Position numbers and translations under genes: made by a program. The notes under the pieces were generated by a model that saw nothing but the letters and a program-made list of their open reading frames with translations, had not been told where the DNA came from and searched no databases. Source: Rhizobium sp. Root1203 (lineage in GTDB: Bacteria > Pseudomonadota > Alphaproteobacteria > Rhizobiales > Rhizobiaceae). Taken from it: a stretch of 64,000 bases of DNA. The stretch lies in contig NZ_LMCW01000007.1 of assembly GCF_001424945.1 (NCBI RefSeq), positions 62,001-126,000 on the forward strand, read 5' to 3'. Of the stretch, positions 17,772 through 27,058 are shown piece by piece; within the stretch, counting starts at the first letter, position 1, and each line of letters starts with the position of its first letter.

Positions 17772-18914
17772 ATGAACCACCAGGACAGATTAGCCATGCA
17801 GCACCCTGCCGCTCCATCGGCCGGCCGAGACCCCCGCCTTGATTTCTTCCGTGGCCTAGCCCTGGTTATGATCTTCATCAACCACGTGCCGGAAAACATG
17901 ATGGAAGGGTTCACATCGAAGAATTTCGGGTTCTCGGATGCCGCCGAAGCGTTCGTTCTGATGTCAGGGATGTCGGCAGGTCTGGCCTATTCCAATACCT
18001 ACGCCCGCGATCGTATCCACGCAATTGCCCTGATATTGCGTCGCGCGGGCCGCCTCTACAGCGTTCACCTACTCACTACGGTGCTTGCCGTCGTCATCCT
18101 TATGGCCGGCCACAATCTTCTTGGCACAACGGCCCTCTCCGAGCGTGTCAACATGGTGTCTTATCTTGAAGCTCCGTGGACGACCGCCCTGGGTGTGCTC
18201 GGCATGACGCATCAGCTGGGCTACTTCAACATTTTACCGCTCTACATGTTGCTGCTGGCAGCGACGCCATTTTTCCTCGCTCTCGCATCACGCAGCCGGG
18301 TTCTTTTGCTGGCAATGTCGGTTTCGATCTGGGCCATTGCCGGGTGGAATAACGTCAATCTCCCGAACTTTCCCACCGAAGGGTCCTGGTTCCTGAACCC
18401 GTTCTCATGGCAGCTGATCTACTGTATTGGCCTGTGCGCTGGCATCTCGTCAAAAAAGGGCGATTGTCTCGTCGGTTACAGCCCGGTGCTGATGGCGGCT
18501 GCGGTTGGCTACCTTGCCTTTGCAATGTTCGTCATTCAGGGTCAGCACTACGACCTTACGAGTTGGGGTAGTCATCCCGCTCTCCTGGTCGGTTTCGACA
18601 AGGGGATACTGCCGCTTCCGAGACTGATGCACATATTGGCGCTGACCTACGTGATCTCGCAGATAAGAGTGATCCGTGCGCTTGCGGGAAGTGCCATGCT
18701 GGCTGCTGTGTCGCTCCTTGGAAAGCAGGGCCTTGCTGTATTCGCCTGGGGATCACTTGTCTGCATTTCGCTACAGGTTCTGAGAGAAGCGTATGTGTTC
18801 TCTCCTGCCCTTGAGTGCGCGACGCTCGCGGTGGGCCTGGCAATTCAGTATAGGGTAGCGCTGCGCCTGGAGACCGAAAAACTTGCCGTGAATCGTCGTT
18901 CGCAGATGGCCTAG
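17772..18914 (+). CDS. OpgC-family membrane acyltransferase
   Basis: A 380-residue integral membrane protein with about ten hydrophobic segments. The N-terminal DPRLDFFRGLALVMIFINH and SDAAEAFVLMSGMSAGLAYS are characteristic of OpgC, which adds succinyl groups to osmoregulated periplasmic glucans. Rhizobia and agrobacteria use a similar protein to decorate cyclic beta-1,2-glucans. The start is uncertain: ATG at 17772 is used here, while ATG at 17796 has a better AGGA site. No glucan synthase gene is in the window, so the exact acceptor is inferred from the family. Confidence 0.85.
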   Translation: MNHQDRLAMQHPAAPSAGRDPRLDFFRGLALVMIFINHVPENMMEGFTSKNFGFSDAAEAFVLMSGMSAGLAYSNTYARDRIHAIALILRRAGRLYSVHLLTTVLAVVILMAGHNLLGTTALSERVNMVSYLEAPWTTALGVLGMTHQLGYFNILPLYMLLLAATPFFLALASRSRVLLLAMSVSIWAIAGWNNVNLPNFPTEGSWFLNPFSWQLIYCIGLCAGISSKKGDCLVGYSPVLMAAAVGYLAFAMFVIQGQHYDLTSWGSHPALLVGFDKGILPLPRLMHILALTYVISQIRVIRALAGSAMLAAVSLLGKQGLAVFAWGSLVCISLQVLREAYVFSPALECATLAVGLAIQYRVALRLETEKLAVNRRSQMA

Positions 18915-19738
18915 CGGCTCTTGACCATGAAGCGCTATCCAATCGTCGCTATTCACTTGTTCGAATGCTCGAATACCCTCATCGCCTTGCTGCGCGGGCA
19001 TTCGAGCTGAACCTATCATTCTCTCCGTGCACACTTTGAACAGCTTGAGGTGCCTTATCTGGTAAGAATGCCTCGGTACCTATGCTTTTGCCCGGACAGT
19101 ATTTCGGCCGAAACATCTTCGGCGATCATCATGCTTGTCGCATCAGGCGCAGACCAACCACACTTCATGAGCAGGTCTGTGCCAAACGTTCCCGGAGTGG
19201 TTAAAAGTCTATCAATCTCATGCGCGACTGCAGAGCAGCAAAGGATCGGCGCTTGACCACGGAGGCATGGAATTCACGCCCCTCGCGGGCTCCGCCAACT
19301 CGGCCCGATCTCATTAGGAAAGATTTGGTTGCGGGGCCTGAAGGCACCGCGACTTGTAAATAGTGCTGTTGAGCGGATCGAATCCAGGCAAGGGTCGATC
19401 GCGTGGTATAACAACGATTTATGGAACACTCGGCTTAGGCCAACCGGCCGAGCGTCCTAGTCACTGACCTCAAAAGGGCGGCGGCAAGACGCAAGTTAGT
19501 GCTTTTTCCATGTCGTGTAGCTTCCTAGTCAAGGTCTACACCATCGCCGCTACATGACCCGTCCATCAACGCTCATCAGACTGTTTTGAGAGTAGGAGAC
19601 CAGGCACTTTGGCGCACTTCGGCTGGCCGGTTTCACGGGACCGGGAAAAATTAGTTGTCAGTAATACAATCGTCCGTCAACATTGCTGGCTAACTGCAAT
19701 ATTGAGTAATATTACCACCATAACCTTGGGAGACGGGC
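18915..19738. other. Long intergenic region, 824 bp
   Basis: No convincing gene. A 72-codon open stretch on the minus strand (19273 to a stop at 19055) reads as plausible protein (for example LLTTPGTFGTDLLMKCGW) but has no early start, so it may be a gene fragment. A short inverted repeat (CTCGGC 19429-19434, GCCGAG 19447-19452) is the only hairpin I noted. The last ~100 bp are AT-rich and probably hold the promoter of the cyclase gene. Confidence 0.4.
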
Positions 19739-21610
19739 ATGTGCGCAGAGCATGTTGAACGTCGATTGGCGGCTATCCTGGCTGCCGATGTGGTGGGCTA
19801 CAGCCGTCTCCTGGAGGCCAACGAAGAGGACACGCTCAATGCCCTTCGTCAACATCGCCGCGAGCTCTTTGATCCCGCCGTCGCAACTCATGGCGGGCGT
19901 ATAATCAAGGTAATGGGCGACGGTTTCCTGGTTGAATTCAGCAGCGTGCTGAGTGCTGCACGCTGCGCAGTTGAAATCCAGCGCGGCATGCTGGAGCGCA
20001 ACCTCGGCATTCCACCCGCCAGGCACTTCACGTTCCGGATTGGCCTAAATCTCGGCGATATCATCTTTGATGCGGATGACTTTCATGGGGACGGCATCAA
20101 TGTGGCCGTCCGGCTACAAGGCCTTGCAGCGCCTGGTGGCATTGCCTGCTCGGAGGCTGTGCGCCACGAAGTCGGAAACAAGCTCGGTCTTGATTTCCTA
20201 GACCAAGGCGCCAAGGCAGTTAAGAACATTTCCCGTCCAGTACATGTCTATTTTGCCGATTGGGGCAACGTAGCTTCAGGAGAGGTTCCGTCTGCAGCAA
20301 GCGGCCACACTCAGGCGTCCATCAACAAGCCGTCTGTTGCAATTTTGCCATTTGCGAACATCAGCAACGATCCTACGCAGGAGTTTTTCAGCGACGGCAT
20401 CACTGAAGACATTATTACTGACTTGTCGAATGTCTCAGGCTTGTTTGTGCTGAGCCGCAACACCGTCTTCACGTGGAAAGGGCGCAACGAGAACCTGCAG
20501 CTCATCGCCCGGGAACTCGGCGTTGCCTTTATCGTGGAGGGGAGCGTCCGCAGGGCAGGCAATCGTGTAAGGATCAATGCAGAATTGATCGAAGCAGCTA
20601 GCGACGGTCACGTCTGGGCCGCGCGCTACGATCGCGATCTCACCGACATCTTCGAAGTGCAGGACGACATCACCAAGGCGATCGTCGAGCAACTTAAGGT
20701 CAAGTTGCTCCCCGAGGAGAAGGAGGCAATCGAGCAGGCGCCAACGGAGAGCGTGGAAGCCTATACCCACTATTTGAGGGGGCGCGAATATTACCACATT
20801 GCCTCGAGCTCAAATCATCTGATGGCTAGACAGAGTTTCGCCAGGGCCATCGAATTGGATCCGAAGTATGCCCGGGCCTATGCCGGCGTTGCGGTATGTG
20901 ATGCCCGTCTTCGGTCACAATTTGGCATGAAGATTCCGGTGGATGACATACTTGCGAACACGGCGAAGGCGCTCGCTATCGATCCCGATTTGGCGGAGGC
21001 ATATGCGGCCAGAGGGTTTGCGTTGGCCGTCGCCGGCAGCCGCGCCGAGGCTGTTTCTGCTTTCGAGCAGGCTTTGTCGCTCGACGCCGATTGCCACGAG
21101 GCCAATCGGTACTATGCCGAATTCTGCGTCACCGACGGTCAGTTTGAGCCGGCGGCCATATACTTTCAGCGTGCACTGGCAATCAAGCCCGCGGATTATG
21201 GCGCGCCGATCATGCTTGTGAATGTCTTTCGTTCACTGGGGCAGCTAGACAAGGCCGAGAGTTATGCCCGGATCGCGATAGGGAAGGCTGAGGAAGAACT
21301 CCGGCTGCATCCGGAGAATGCCAACGTTGCCTGCCTTGGAGCGACCGTGCTGGCATTTCTCGGTGCCCGCGATCGTGCACTGGAATGGCTGGCCCGATCG
21401 CTGGCGACCGATCCCAGCGACATAAACATTCAATACAATGCTGCTTGCACATATGCGTTGCTCGGTGAGATAGAGCGGGCGATAGACGTGCTTGAAGGCT
21501 GGATGCCTCAAGTCGGCGCCGAGATGAGGCTGTGGTTCAAGAACGATTCCGACCTCGATTCCATTCGGAGCCACCCGCGCTATTTGAAGTTGATCGGGCT
21601 TGATGAATAA
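19739..21610 (+). CDS. Class III adenylate/guanylate cyclase with TolB-like and TPR domains
   Basis: A 623-residue cytoplasmic protein. Residues about 8-175 form a class III cyclase domain: metal-binding Asp in LAADVVGYSR, the second Asp in KVMGDGFLVEF, and the Asn/Arg pair in GINVAVRLQGL. Thus it looks catalytically competent. A TolB-N-like segment follows (KPSVAILPFANISNDPTQEF, about 200-335), then TPR repeats to the end (for example SFARAIELDPKYARAYAGVA). This architecture is common in rhizobia. The TPRs probably sense a partner protein. It precedes the metalloprotease gene by 106 bp on the same strand. Confidence 0.9.
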   Translation: MCAEHVERRLAAILAADVVGYSRLLEANEEDTLNALRQHRRELFDPAVATHGGRIIKVMGDGFLVEFSSVLSAARCAVEIQRGMLERNLGIPPARHFTFRIGLNLGDIIFDADDFHGDGINVAVRLQGLAAPGGIACSEAVRHEVGNKLGLDFLDQGAKAVKNISRPVHVYFADWGNVASGEVPSAASGHTQASINKPSVAILPFANISNDPTQEFFSDGITEDIITDLSNVSGLFVLSRNTVFTWKGRNENLQLIARELGVAFIVEGSVRRAGNRVRINAELIEAASDGHVWAARYDRDLTDIFEVQDDITKAIVEQLKVKLLPEEKEAIEQAPTESVEAYTHYLRGREYYHIASSSNHLMARQSFARAIELDPKYARAYAGVAVCDARLRSQFGMKIPVDDILANTAKALAIDPDLAEAYAARGFALAVAGSRAEAVSAFEQALSLDADCHEANRYYAEFCVTDGQFEPAAIYFQRALAIKPADYGAPIMLVNVFRSLGQLDKAESYARIAIGKAEEELRLHPENANVACLGATVLAFLGARDRALEWLARSLATDPSDINIQYNAACTYALLGEIERAIDVLEGWMPQVGAEMRLWFKNDSDLDSIRSHPRYLKLIGLDE

Positions 21611-21716
21611 CTGCCCTGTACATTTAGCTGGTTTCTACTATTTTAGGGTGTGCTAAAATTGCGCCCGCCAGCGAAGCTTGAGTTGGCCGGATGTAAAGTC
21701 TTTTTGGGGAAGGCGG

Positions 21717-23048
21717 ATGGGCACCCGGTTCAGACTTTTTGTACAGCCTCCGTTTGACGACGCTCGGTCGAGCCCCGAGATTGTCGAGGTCTCGTCTCCG
21801 CTGGGTAGCCTGACTGCTGGGCCGGCCGACGATCGCATGTATGTTGTGGAGCCGGTCGGCAAGGCCCGTCGTTACGGCGTGAACCGCGGGCCGCTGGGAA
21901 CGCCGTACATCTATCTCCCTCCGTGGACCGGGAAAATCCTCGAGCCAGCCGCCCCCGATGGGTGCGGCAACTTCGACCACCTCCAGCCTTCGATGCCAGG
22001 CTTCGAGGCCGCCCATCTCTTCGGTTGCGTGCGGTTCACACTTGATGTTTGGGAGCGCTATCTCGGTCAGCCACTTGTGTGGCATTTTCGCGAACATTAC
22101 GACCGCCTGCAAATCACCATCTTGCCGCAATGGAACAACGCTCAGTATGGTTACGGCTTCCTCGAAGTTGGGAGCCAGTTCGAAAAGGATGGGCGTGTCC
22201 TTCCCTTCAGCCTGGATTTCGACGTCATCGCCCATGAAGTCGGGCACGCGATTATCTTCAGCGTACTTGGCGTGCCGCGCCCGGGGACCGAGTACCCCGA
22301 ATATCTCGGCTTTCAGGAGGCCTTCTCCGATTGCGTGTCGCTTATCGCAGCGATGCATTTCCCATCCGTGATCGACAATGTTCTCGCCGAGACGCGCGGC
22401 AACCTCTACCTTGCAAATCGCCTATCGCGCTTTTCGGAATTTTCGCCGCATCGCCAGATACGTTCGGCAAACAACAAACGGACGATGGCCGAGTTCACCC
22501 GTGGTTGGAAGGACGAGCATGAACTCTCGCAACCGCTGACCGGAGCCGTATTCGATATCCTTGTCGACATCTTTCATGAGAGCCTGGTGGCCCGGGGCCT
22601 GATCTCGCGTGCCATTGAAGATCTCGCGGATGTTGCCGAGTTCGATCCGGCTGCCGAAACGCCGGTACGTCACGCATTCGACCGCGCTTTTGCGCAGAAT
22701 TCGGATGGATTTGTCGAGGCGCTGCTCGATGCGCGCGATATCGTCGGAATGTATCTTGCCGAAACCTTGTGGGCTCTTGCTCCCGACTTTCTGGACTACG
22801 GCGACGTCGCGAGAACGATGATTGCGATTGATCGGACCCAAAGTGGCGGCGAATTCGCAAGGATTATCAGTAGAAACCTCAAGCGACGGAAGATAGGCGA
22901 GCTGCACGCCGGCGTGCACGTCAAAGGCGGCGAACATTACAGCCATGCGCATTCTGCACGCACGTTACTGCCGATCGATTATCTAGAGCTTCCAAAGATG
23001 ACCTATCGCGAGCAATTTTTGCTGTCGAGATTAATTAGCGGCCAATAG
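21717..23048 (+). CDS. HExxH zinc metalloprotease, thermolysin-like (gluzincin)
   Basis: The 443-residue protein is started at the ATG at 21717, which follows GGGGAAGG; an in-frame TTG at 21678 would add 13 residues. It carries HEVGH at 173-177 and, 24 residues on, QEAFSD with Glu201. This matches the HExxH...E zinc site of gluzincins, where thermolysin has NEAISD. No signal peptide is visible, so export, if any, must use another route. The C-terminal half (about 230-443) matches nothing I know. Two hypothetical genes follow closely at 20 and 27 bp, suggesting a three-gene operon. Confidence 0.75.
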   Translation: MGTRFRLFVQPPFDDARSSPEIVEVSSPLGSLTAGPADDRMYVVEPVGKARRYGVNRGPLGTPYIYLPPWTGKILEPAAPDGCGNFDHLQPSMPGFEAAHLFGCVRFTLDVWERYLGQPLVWHFREHYDRLQITILPQWNNAQYGYGFLEVGSQFEKDGRVLPFSLDFDVIAHEVGHAIIFSVLGVPRPGTEYPEYLGFQEAFSDCVSLIAAMHFPSVIDNVLAETRGNLYLANRLSRFSEFSPHRQIRSANNKRTMAEFTRGWKDEHELSQPLTGAVFDILVDIFHESLVARGLISRAIEDLADVAEFDPAAETPVRHAFDRAFAQNSDGFVEALLDARDIVGMYLAETLWALAPDFLDYGDVARTMIAIDRTQSGGEFARIISRNLKRRKIGELHAGVHVKGGEHYSHAHSARTLLPIDYLELPKMTYREQFLLSRLISGQ

Positions 23049-23068
23049 CCAGCTAGGCGGAGGGAGAA

Positions 23069-23662
23069 ATGGCAGACAATGAAACCTTACTCGGCGTATC
23101 AGCGGTGTATCTGTTCGGGCGCCCACTTAGCGATCTCATCTTGAGAGGCGGACCCATTTACCAGAATCTAAGCGTCCCTCTCGCGGGAAGAAACCACTCG
23201 CTGAGAGACCAGCTTGGCGCGGCCGATGCGGTTCTGGCGCGGATCTTCGCTTTCTCGTTTGAAGGAGCTTTTCTTGAGCTCGGCAGGCCAGCAATCTTCG
23301 TTGTTCACGGCCCCGGAGCCGATCCAGACGATCCGCCTCCAAGGAACGTCGACGGTGATATCGAATACGACAGATTGTACCGGTCCCCTGGTTCGAGTGG
23401 ACGAACGGGCCTGGGTTCGCAAGTCGGAGCCCTGGCTAAGGATATGAGGGTCTGGATCTATGACAAGGGCGACGTCTCGTTGAGACTAGATGCAGAAACA
23501 GGAACCCTTGAGCAAATCCTGCTGTCGGCCGAGGCTTCCGGTGATCCCAGAGGTATGACGAGCGGCGGATTGTCCAGATCGGGTGGCGCCCTGTCCCGCT
23601 CTGGTGGCGTGATGTCAAGATCGGGCGGGTTCATCCCTCGCAGATCGGGCGACAACGATTAA
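23069..23662 (+). CDS. Unrecognised protein with C-terminal SRSGG repeats
   Basis: A 197-residue protein with no signal peptide or membrane segment. The N-terminal 150 residues look like a globular domain (LLGVSAVYLFGRPLSDLIL; FLELGRPAIFVVHGPGADPD). The tail from about residue 166 contains three near-exact repeats of the form (L/M)SRSGG(A/V/F), then PRRSGDND. It lies 20 bp after the metalloprotease gene with GGAGGGAG upstream of the ATG. The tail could be a flexible recognition or processing segment; that is inference only. Confidence 0.65.
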   Translation: MADNETLLGVSAVYLFGRPLSDLILRGGPIYQNLSVPLAGRNHSLRDQLGAADAVLARIFAFSFEGAFLELGRPAIFVVHGPGADPDDPPPRNVDGDIEYDRLYRSPGSSGRTGLGSQVGALAKDMRVWIYDKGDVSLRLDAETGTLEQILLSAEASGDPRGMTSGGLSRSGGALSRSGGVMSRSGGFIPRRSGDND

Positions 23663-23689
23663 ACTATCCACGGAGAAGGGAGGCTAAGG

Positions 23690-24046
23690 ATGCCCACGAA
23701 ACCCGAAGTTAAAATCGAGCGTTTGGAGCCGCGAACTGTGGTTGCTCCCCTGCTCGTGCCAACGTCTTTTAAACTCATAGGCTACGGCCTCAGCAAAGAG
23801 ATATACGTGTATCTATCTACGAGAGAAGACGGAGGTGATGACGTTTCAAACCCGGATGGTAGCGCCGATGCGTCAACCTATAAAATCAAAATAGTTGCTG
23901 ATGATTCTTCTACGAGCACGGACAGGGTATTGTCATTGATAGCAAAACCGGAGCTTGACGCTCTCCCGATCAATCAGCCCCTGTTTGTTGCCGTCAGACT
24001 GAACGGCAAGTTTGAAGATGCTCAACCAACGTTCAGGCTTGCCTGA
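23690..24046 (+). CDS. Hypothetical small beta-rich protein
   Basis: A 118-residue soluble protein following the SRSGG-repeat gene by 27 bp, with GGAG upstream of the ATG. Segments such as FKLIGYGLSKEIYVYLST and LFVAVRLNGKFEDAQPTFRL look like a small beta sandwich. The gene is visibly less GC-rich than its neighbours. It is probably the last gene of the metalloprotease operon. No family recognised. Confidence 0.6.
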   Translation: MPTKPEVKIERLEPRTVVAPLLVPTSFKLIGYGLSKEIYVYLSTREDGGDDVSNPDGSADASTYKIKIVADDSSTSTDRVLSLIAKPELDALPINQPLFVAVRLNGKFEDAQPTFRLA

Positions 24047-24408
24047 CATTCGAAAGATCACGTTGTCAGTCTCGGGTTGACGGTCTACGGCATCGTGAAG
24101 GCAGAGCGAGAGGCGGGCGCGAATGGAATGACGGGTTGACCAGCGCCCTTCGCGACTATGTCCGCTATGTCGTAGTCGATGCGAGCCGCGACTGGCGGCG
24201 GCGCTTCAAACTCCTGAAGCACCGCGACTATTTTCGCCCGGGTGTCATGCCGGCGAGCTCGGCACTGAGCAGAGACCAAAAAAGCTCCTCGACGCTTATG
24301 CGGGAGGAGCTTTGCTTCAAGTGTATTGGTTGCGAGACTTACAATTTAGGGGGCTAGTACATGCGATCGACGGCATTTTGCGTACGAAAGCATGCTTATT
24401 AGCGCACT
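24047..24408. other. Intergenic region between convergent operons
   Basis: No gene is supported. A 73-codon plus-strand frame at 24136 runs through the terminator hairpin and is not believable. The main feature is the terminator at 24281-24313. Confidence 0.5.
24281..24313 (-). terminator. Rho-independent terminator
   Basis: A perfect 10-bp stem, AAAGCTCCTC (24281-24290) with GAGGAGCTTT (24304-24313), has a 13-base loop. On the minus strand the stem is followed directly by a T run (TTTTTTGG), so it fits termination of the minus-strand monooxygenase operon ending at 24409. It may also stop plus-strand transcripts weakly. Confidence 0.85.
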
Positions 24409-25716
24409 TCATGCCGGATAGGAGAACCCGTACCGGTCGCGTATCGTTCGCCCCTCATACTGGCGGGGATATACGTTTCGATCCTGAAGGATCGGGATGA
24501 CCTTGTCTACGAACTCGATGATGTCATCTGGCGCCCGAGGCGGTTGCAGTGTGTAGCCATCCACCGTGCCGTCCCCCCACAGGTCGATCATTTCCTCGGC
24601 CACCTCCGCGGCCGTGCCGAGCAGAAGTCGGTGGTGGCCTTCGGAGCGGCGCACCACCTGACGCGCTGTCAACCTCTCGTGCTGGAGCAGGTCGGAAAGG
24701 CCAAGCCCCATGCCCACGGCCTGCTGCCGGTTGGGATCAGGCACGAAGCGCTCGTAGTCCAATACAGCATCAGGGTCGAAGCCATCGCGATCCAGTCCAT
24801 GCTCGCGCACGAACCGTTGCAGCAGGCCATCTTCCGATCCGGCTCCACTGTAGAGTTCGTGCTTGCGAAGCGCTTCTTCGCGGCTCTCGCCCAGGATGAC
24901 AACGAGCCCGGGCACGATACGAATGTCTGCCGGATCCCTGCCGAGCGAAACAGCCCTCTGCCGGACCTTGTTGCCGAAAGCCCTGCCCGCAGGTTTGGAA
25001 AGAATGTTGCAGTAGATGATTTCGCCGTGCCGCGCCGCAAGATCGATGCCGCCATCCGACGCCCCTGCCTGGGCGATGACGGGATGTCCCTGCGGGCCGC
25101 GCGGAACATTGAGTGGACCGCGGACCTGGAAGAAGGCGTCGTCGTGGTCGATTGCCACGGCGCTGGTGCTATCCCAGAAGCGATCGGACGCGACCTCGCC
25201 CTCCCGCCGGGGATCCCAGCTCGACCAGAGCTTCTTTGCCACGTCGAGAAATTCGGTCGCACGGGCATAGCGCTCGTTGCGCGGCGGAAGCGCCGCACTG
25301 CCGAAGTTGGCTGCAACGTTGGGATTGAAGGACGACACGATGTTGACGATCAGCCGGCCTCCCGAAACGATATCGAGCGACTGGACGCGCCGTGCGAAGT
25401 TATAGGGTGAATTGTAGGTGGAGGACACAGTTACGACAAAACCGATATCCGGCACCTGTGCGGCCAGCGCCGTGCACAGGATCAGCGGATCGATCGTGTG
25501 GAAGGGACGCCCTAGTGGTTCCGTCATCAGGGCCGGATGGTCGGAAAAGAACACGGCATCGAACAGCCCCCTATGGGCGACTTCCGTGAGCCGCCGGTAA
25601 TAGGCGGGATCGTTGATATCGTGCCTGTTGCCGCTGCGGTATTTCCATGCGTTTGCAAGATAGCCGGTGGAGTTCAGCCCGACATTGAGGTTCATGCGAC
25701 GTCTTTGAGTGCTCAT
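24409..25716 (-). CDS. LLM-class flavin monooxygenase, NtaA/SnaA/DszA family
   Basis: A 435-residue FMNH2-dependent monooxygenase of the family that includes dibenzothiophene-sulfone monooxygenase DszA and nitrilotriacetate monooxygenase. Typical segments: FDAVFFSDHPAL, SSTYNSPYNFARRVQSLDIV, SGGRLIVNIVSS, HPVIAQAGASDGGIDLA. Its ATG overlaps the stop codon of the DszC-like gene by 4 bp, which implies coupled translation and joint function. Within the operon (SBP, rhodanese, DszC-like, this gene) it would catalyse the second oxidation, cleaving a C-S or C-N bond. Substrate unknown. Confidence 0.9.
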   Translation of the reverse strand: MSTQRRRMNLNVGLNSTGYLANAWKYRSGNRHDINDPAYYRRLTEVAHRGLFDAVFFSDHPALMTEPLGRPFHTIDPLILCTALAAQVPDIGFVVTVSSTYNSPYNFARRVQSLDIVSGGRLIVNIVSSFNPNVAANFGSAALPPRNERYARATEFLDVAKKLWSSWDPRREGEVASDRFWDSTSAVAIDHDDAFFQVRGPLNVPRGPQGHPVIAQAGASDGGIDLAARHGEIIYCNILSKPAGRAFGNKVRQRAVSLGRDPADIRIVPGLVVILGESREEALRKHELYSGAGSEDGLLQRFVREHGLDRDGFDPDAVLDYERFVPDPNRQQAVGMGLGLSDLLQHERLTARQVVRRSEGHHRLLLGTAAEVAEEMIDLWGDGTVDGYTLQPPRAPDDIIEFVDKVIPILQDRNVYPRQYEGRTIRDRYGFSYPA

Positions 25717-26966
25717 GCGTCTGTCCGTTCAGCCTGCTCTTGCTTTGCGACACCCACGCCCGCCTGCGGGCCTGGGATCGTGCCGTTGACGGCGAAATCG
25801 CCGACGATGCGATCATGGTAGATGCGCGGATTGTGGGACGCGATCGTACGGGCATTGCGCCAATGGCGGTCAAGACCATGGCCGCGCTTGGCCGCGGAGG
25901 CGCCCAGCGCGTCGAACAGCACCGTGCTGGCGTCCAGGATCAGCGAAGTGATAACGGTGACCGACTGGCTGACCTCGAGCTCGGCATTGCGGCCAGCCAG
26001 GGCGATCTGCTGCTCATCACCGCTTTGATTGGCCTCGTAGGCACGCTGCAGCGCCCGCGCCGCCTGGAGCACGATCGCGCCGGCACTGTAGGCGGCGCCT
26101 CTGACCTTCCCGACCACCTGCTGAACCTGCGCGTCCTGAGCCGATCGCGACGCGTTGCCTCGGCTGTAGACCCTTCTCCGTGCCGCTACATGGCGCGCCA
26201 GGTCATTCGCCGCGGCGCGACCGATCCCGGCCAGCGAGGCTAGATGGACCAGTTGGAAGAACCCGCCGGAGTAGCTGAAGCGCACCGAACTTGGCTTGAT
26301 CAGCTCGTCGGCGATCTCGACGTCCTGGAAGCGAGCGGTGCCGCTGGCTGTCAGGGACTGGCCGAATCCGTCCCAATCGTCGATGATCTCGACACCCGGG
26401 GCCGATGTCGGCACCAGCGCGCCGATCGGTTGCCCGTCCCCGTCGATCGCGCCCAGCGTGATCCAGTCCGCATAAAGTGAGCCGGTGGTGTAGAATTTTT
26501 CGCCATCGAGCCGCCAGTTGGCGCCATTGCGGACAAGGCGTGTCGAATAGCTGCCGAGTGGCGTCTCGCCCAGCTCGGAAAATCCGCTCCCCACCGTCTC
26601 GCCCTGCCCGAGCCTTTTCAGCCAGCCGTCGCGCCAGGTGCTGTTCGGTGCATTCAGGAGATCCTCGGTGAAGCCGAAGTGGCTGCGATAGGCGTTGGTG
26701 AGGTTTGGATCGGCTGCGGCAAGCTCGATGATCAGGCCGAAAAGCTCGGGTAAGGTCACGCCGAGGCCTCCGTGGGCTGCCGGCAGCCGCAAGCGCGAAA
26801 AGCCTGAGGTCTTCAGCCACTCATAGGCATCGAAAGGTAATTCATGGGCAAGATCACGGTCGACAGCCCGTTCGCCGATGCGAGCGAAAACAGGCCTGAA
26901 GGTCTCCGCGAGACGCTCGAAGTGCTCGCTGGGCGGTGCGCCCCAGGCCCCATTGATATCAGTCAT
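25713..26966 (-). CDS. DszC/SfnB-like flavin monooxygenase (acyl-CoA dehydrogenase fold)
   Basis: A 417-residue protein with the acyl-CoA dehydrogenase fold. The C-terminal HGLDRHWRNARTIASHNP motif (His378 in HNP) is the pattern of DszC-type monooxygenases, in which this His is reported to lie at the flavin; true acyl-CoA dehydrogenases lack it. DszC oxidises sulfides to sulfoxides and sulfones using FMNH2 from a partner reductase. It is translationally coupled to the DszA-like gene and follows the rhodanese gene by 92 bp. Annotation pipelines may call it acyl-CoA dehydrogenase, which I consider wrong here. Confidence 0.85.
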   Translation of the reverse strand: MTDINGAWGAPPSEHFERLAETFRPVFARIGERAVDRDLAHELPFDAYEWLKTSGFSRLRLPAAHGGLGVTLPELFGLIIELAAADPNLTNAYRSHFGFTEDLLNAPNSTWRDGWLKRLGQGETVGSGFSELGETPLGSYSTRLVRNGANWRLDGEKFYTTGSLYADWITLGAIDGDGQPIGALVPTSAPGVEIIDDWDGFGQSLTASGTARFQDVEIADELIKPSSVRFSYSGGFFQLVHLASLAGIGRAAANDLARHVAARRRVYSRGNASRSAQDAQVQQVVGKVRGAAYSAGAIVLQAARALQRAYEANQSGDEQQIALAGRNAELEVSQSVTVITSLILDASTVLFDALGASAAKRGHGLDRHWRNARTIASHNPRIYHDRIVGDFAVNGTIPGPQAGVGVAKQEQAERTDA

Positions 26967-27058
26967 TGTGTTGTTTCCTGTTTACAGCCGCAATACCGCC
27001 GGCTGACGACGGCGGTGTTAGGAACTCGCCTTCTCGCTCCGGCCAAGACCGGGCCTTG

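Noticed and set aside
24544..25410. 288-codon plus-strand frame
   Set aside because: Antisense shadow of the DszA-like gene at 24409-25716.
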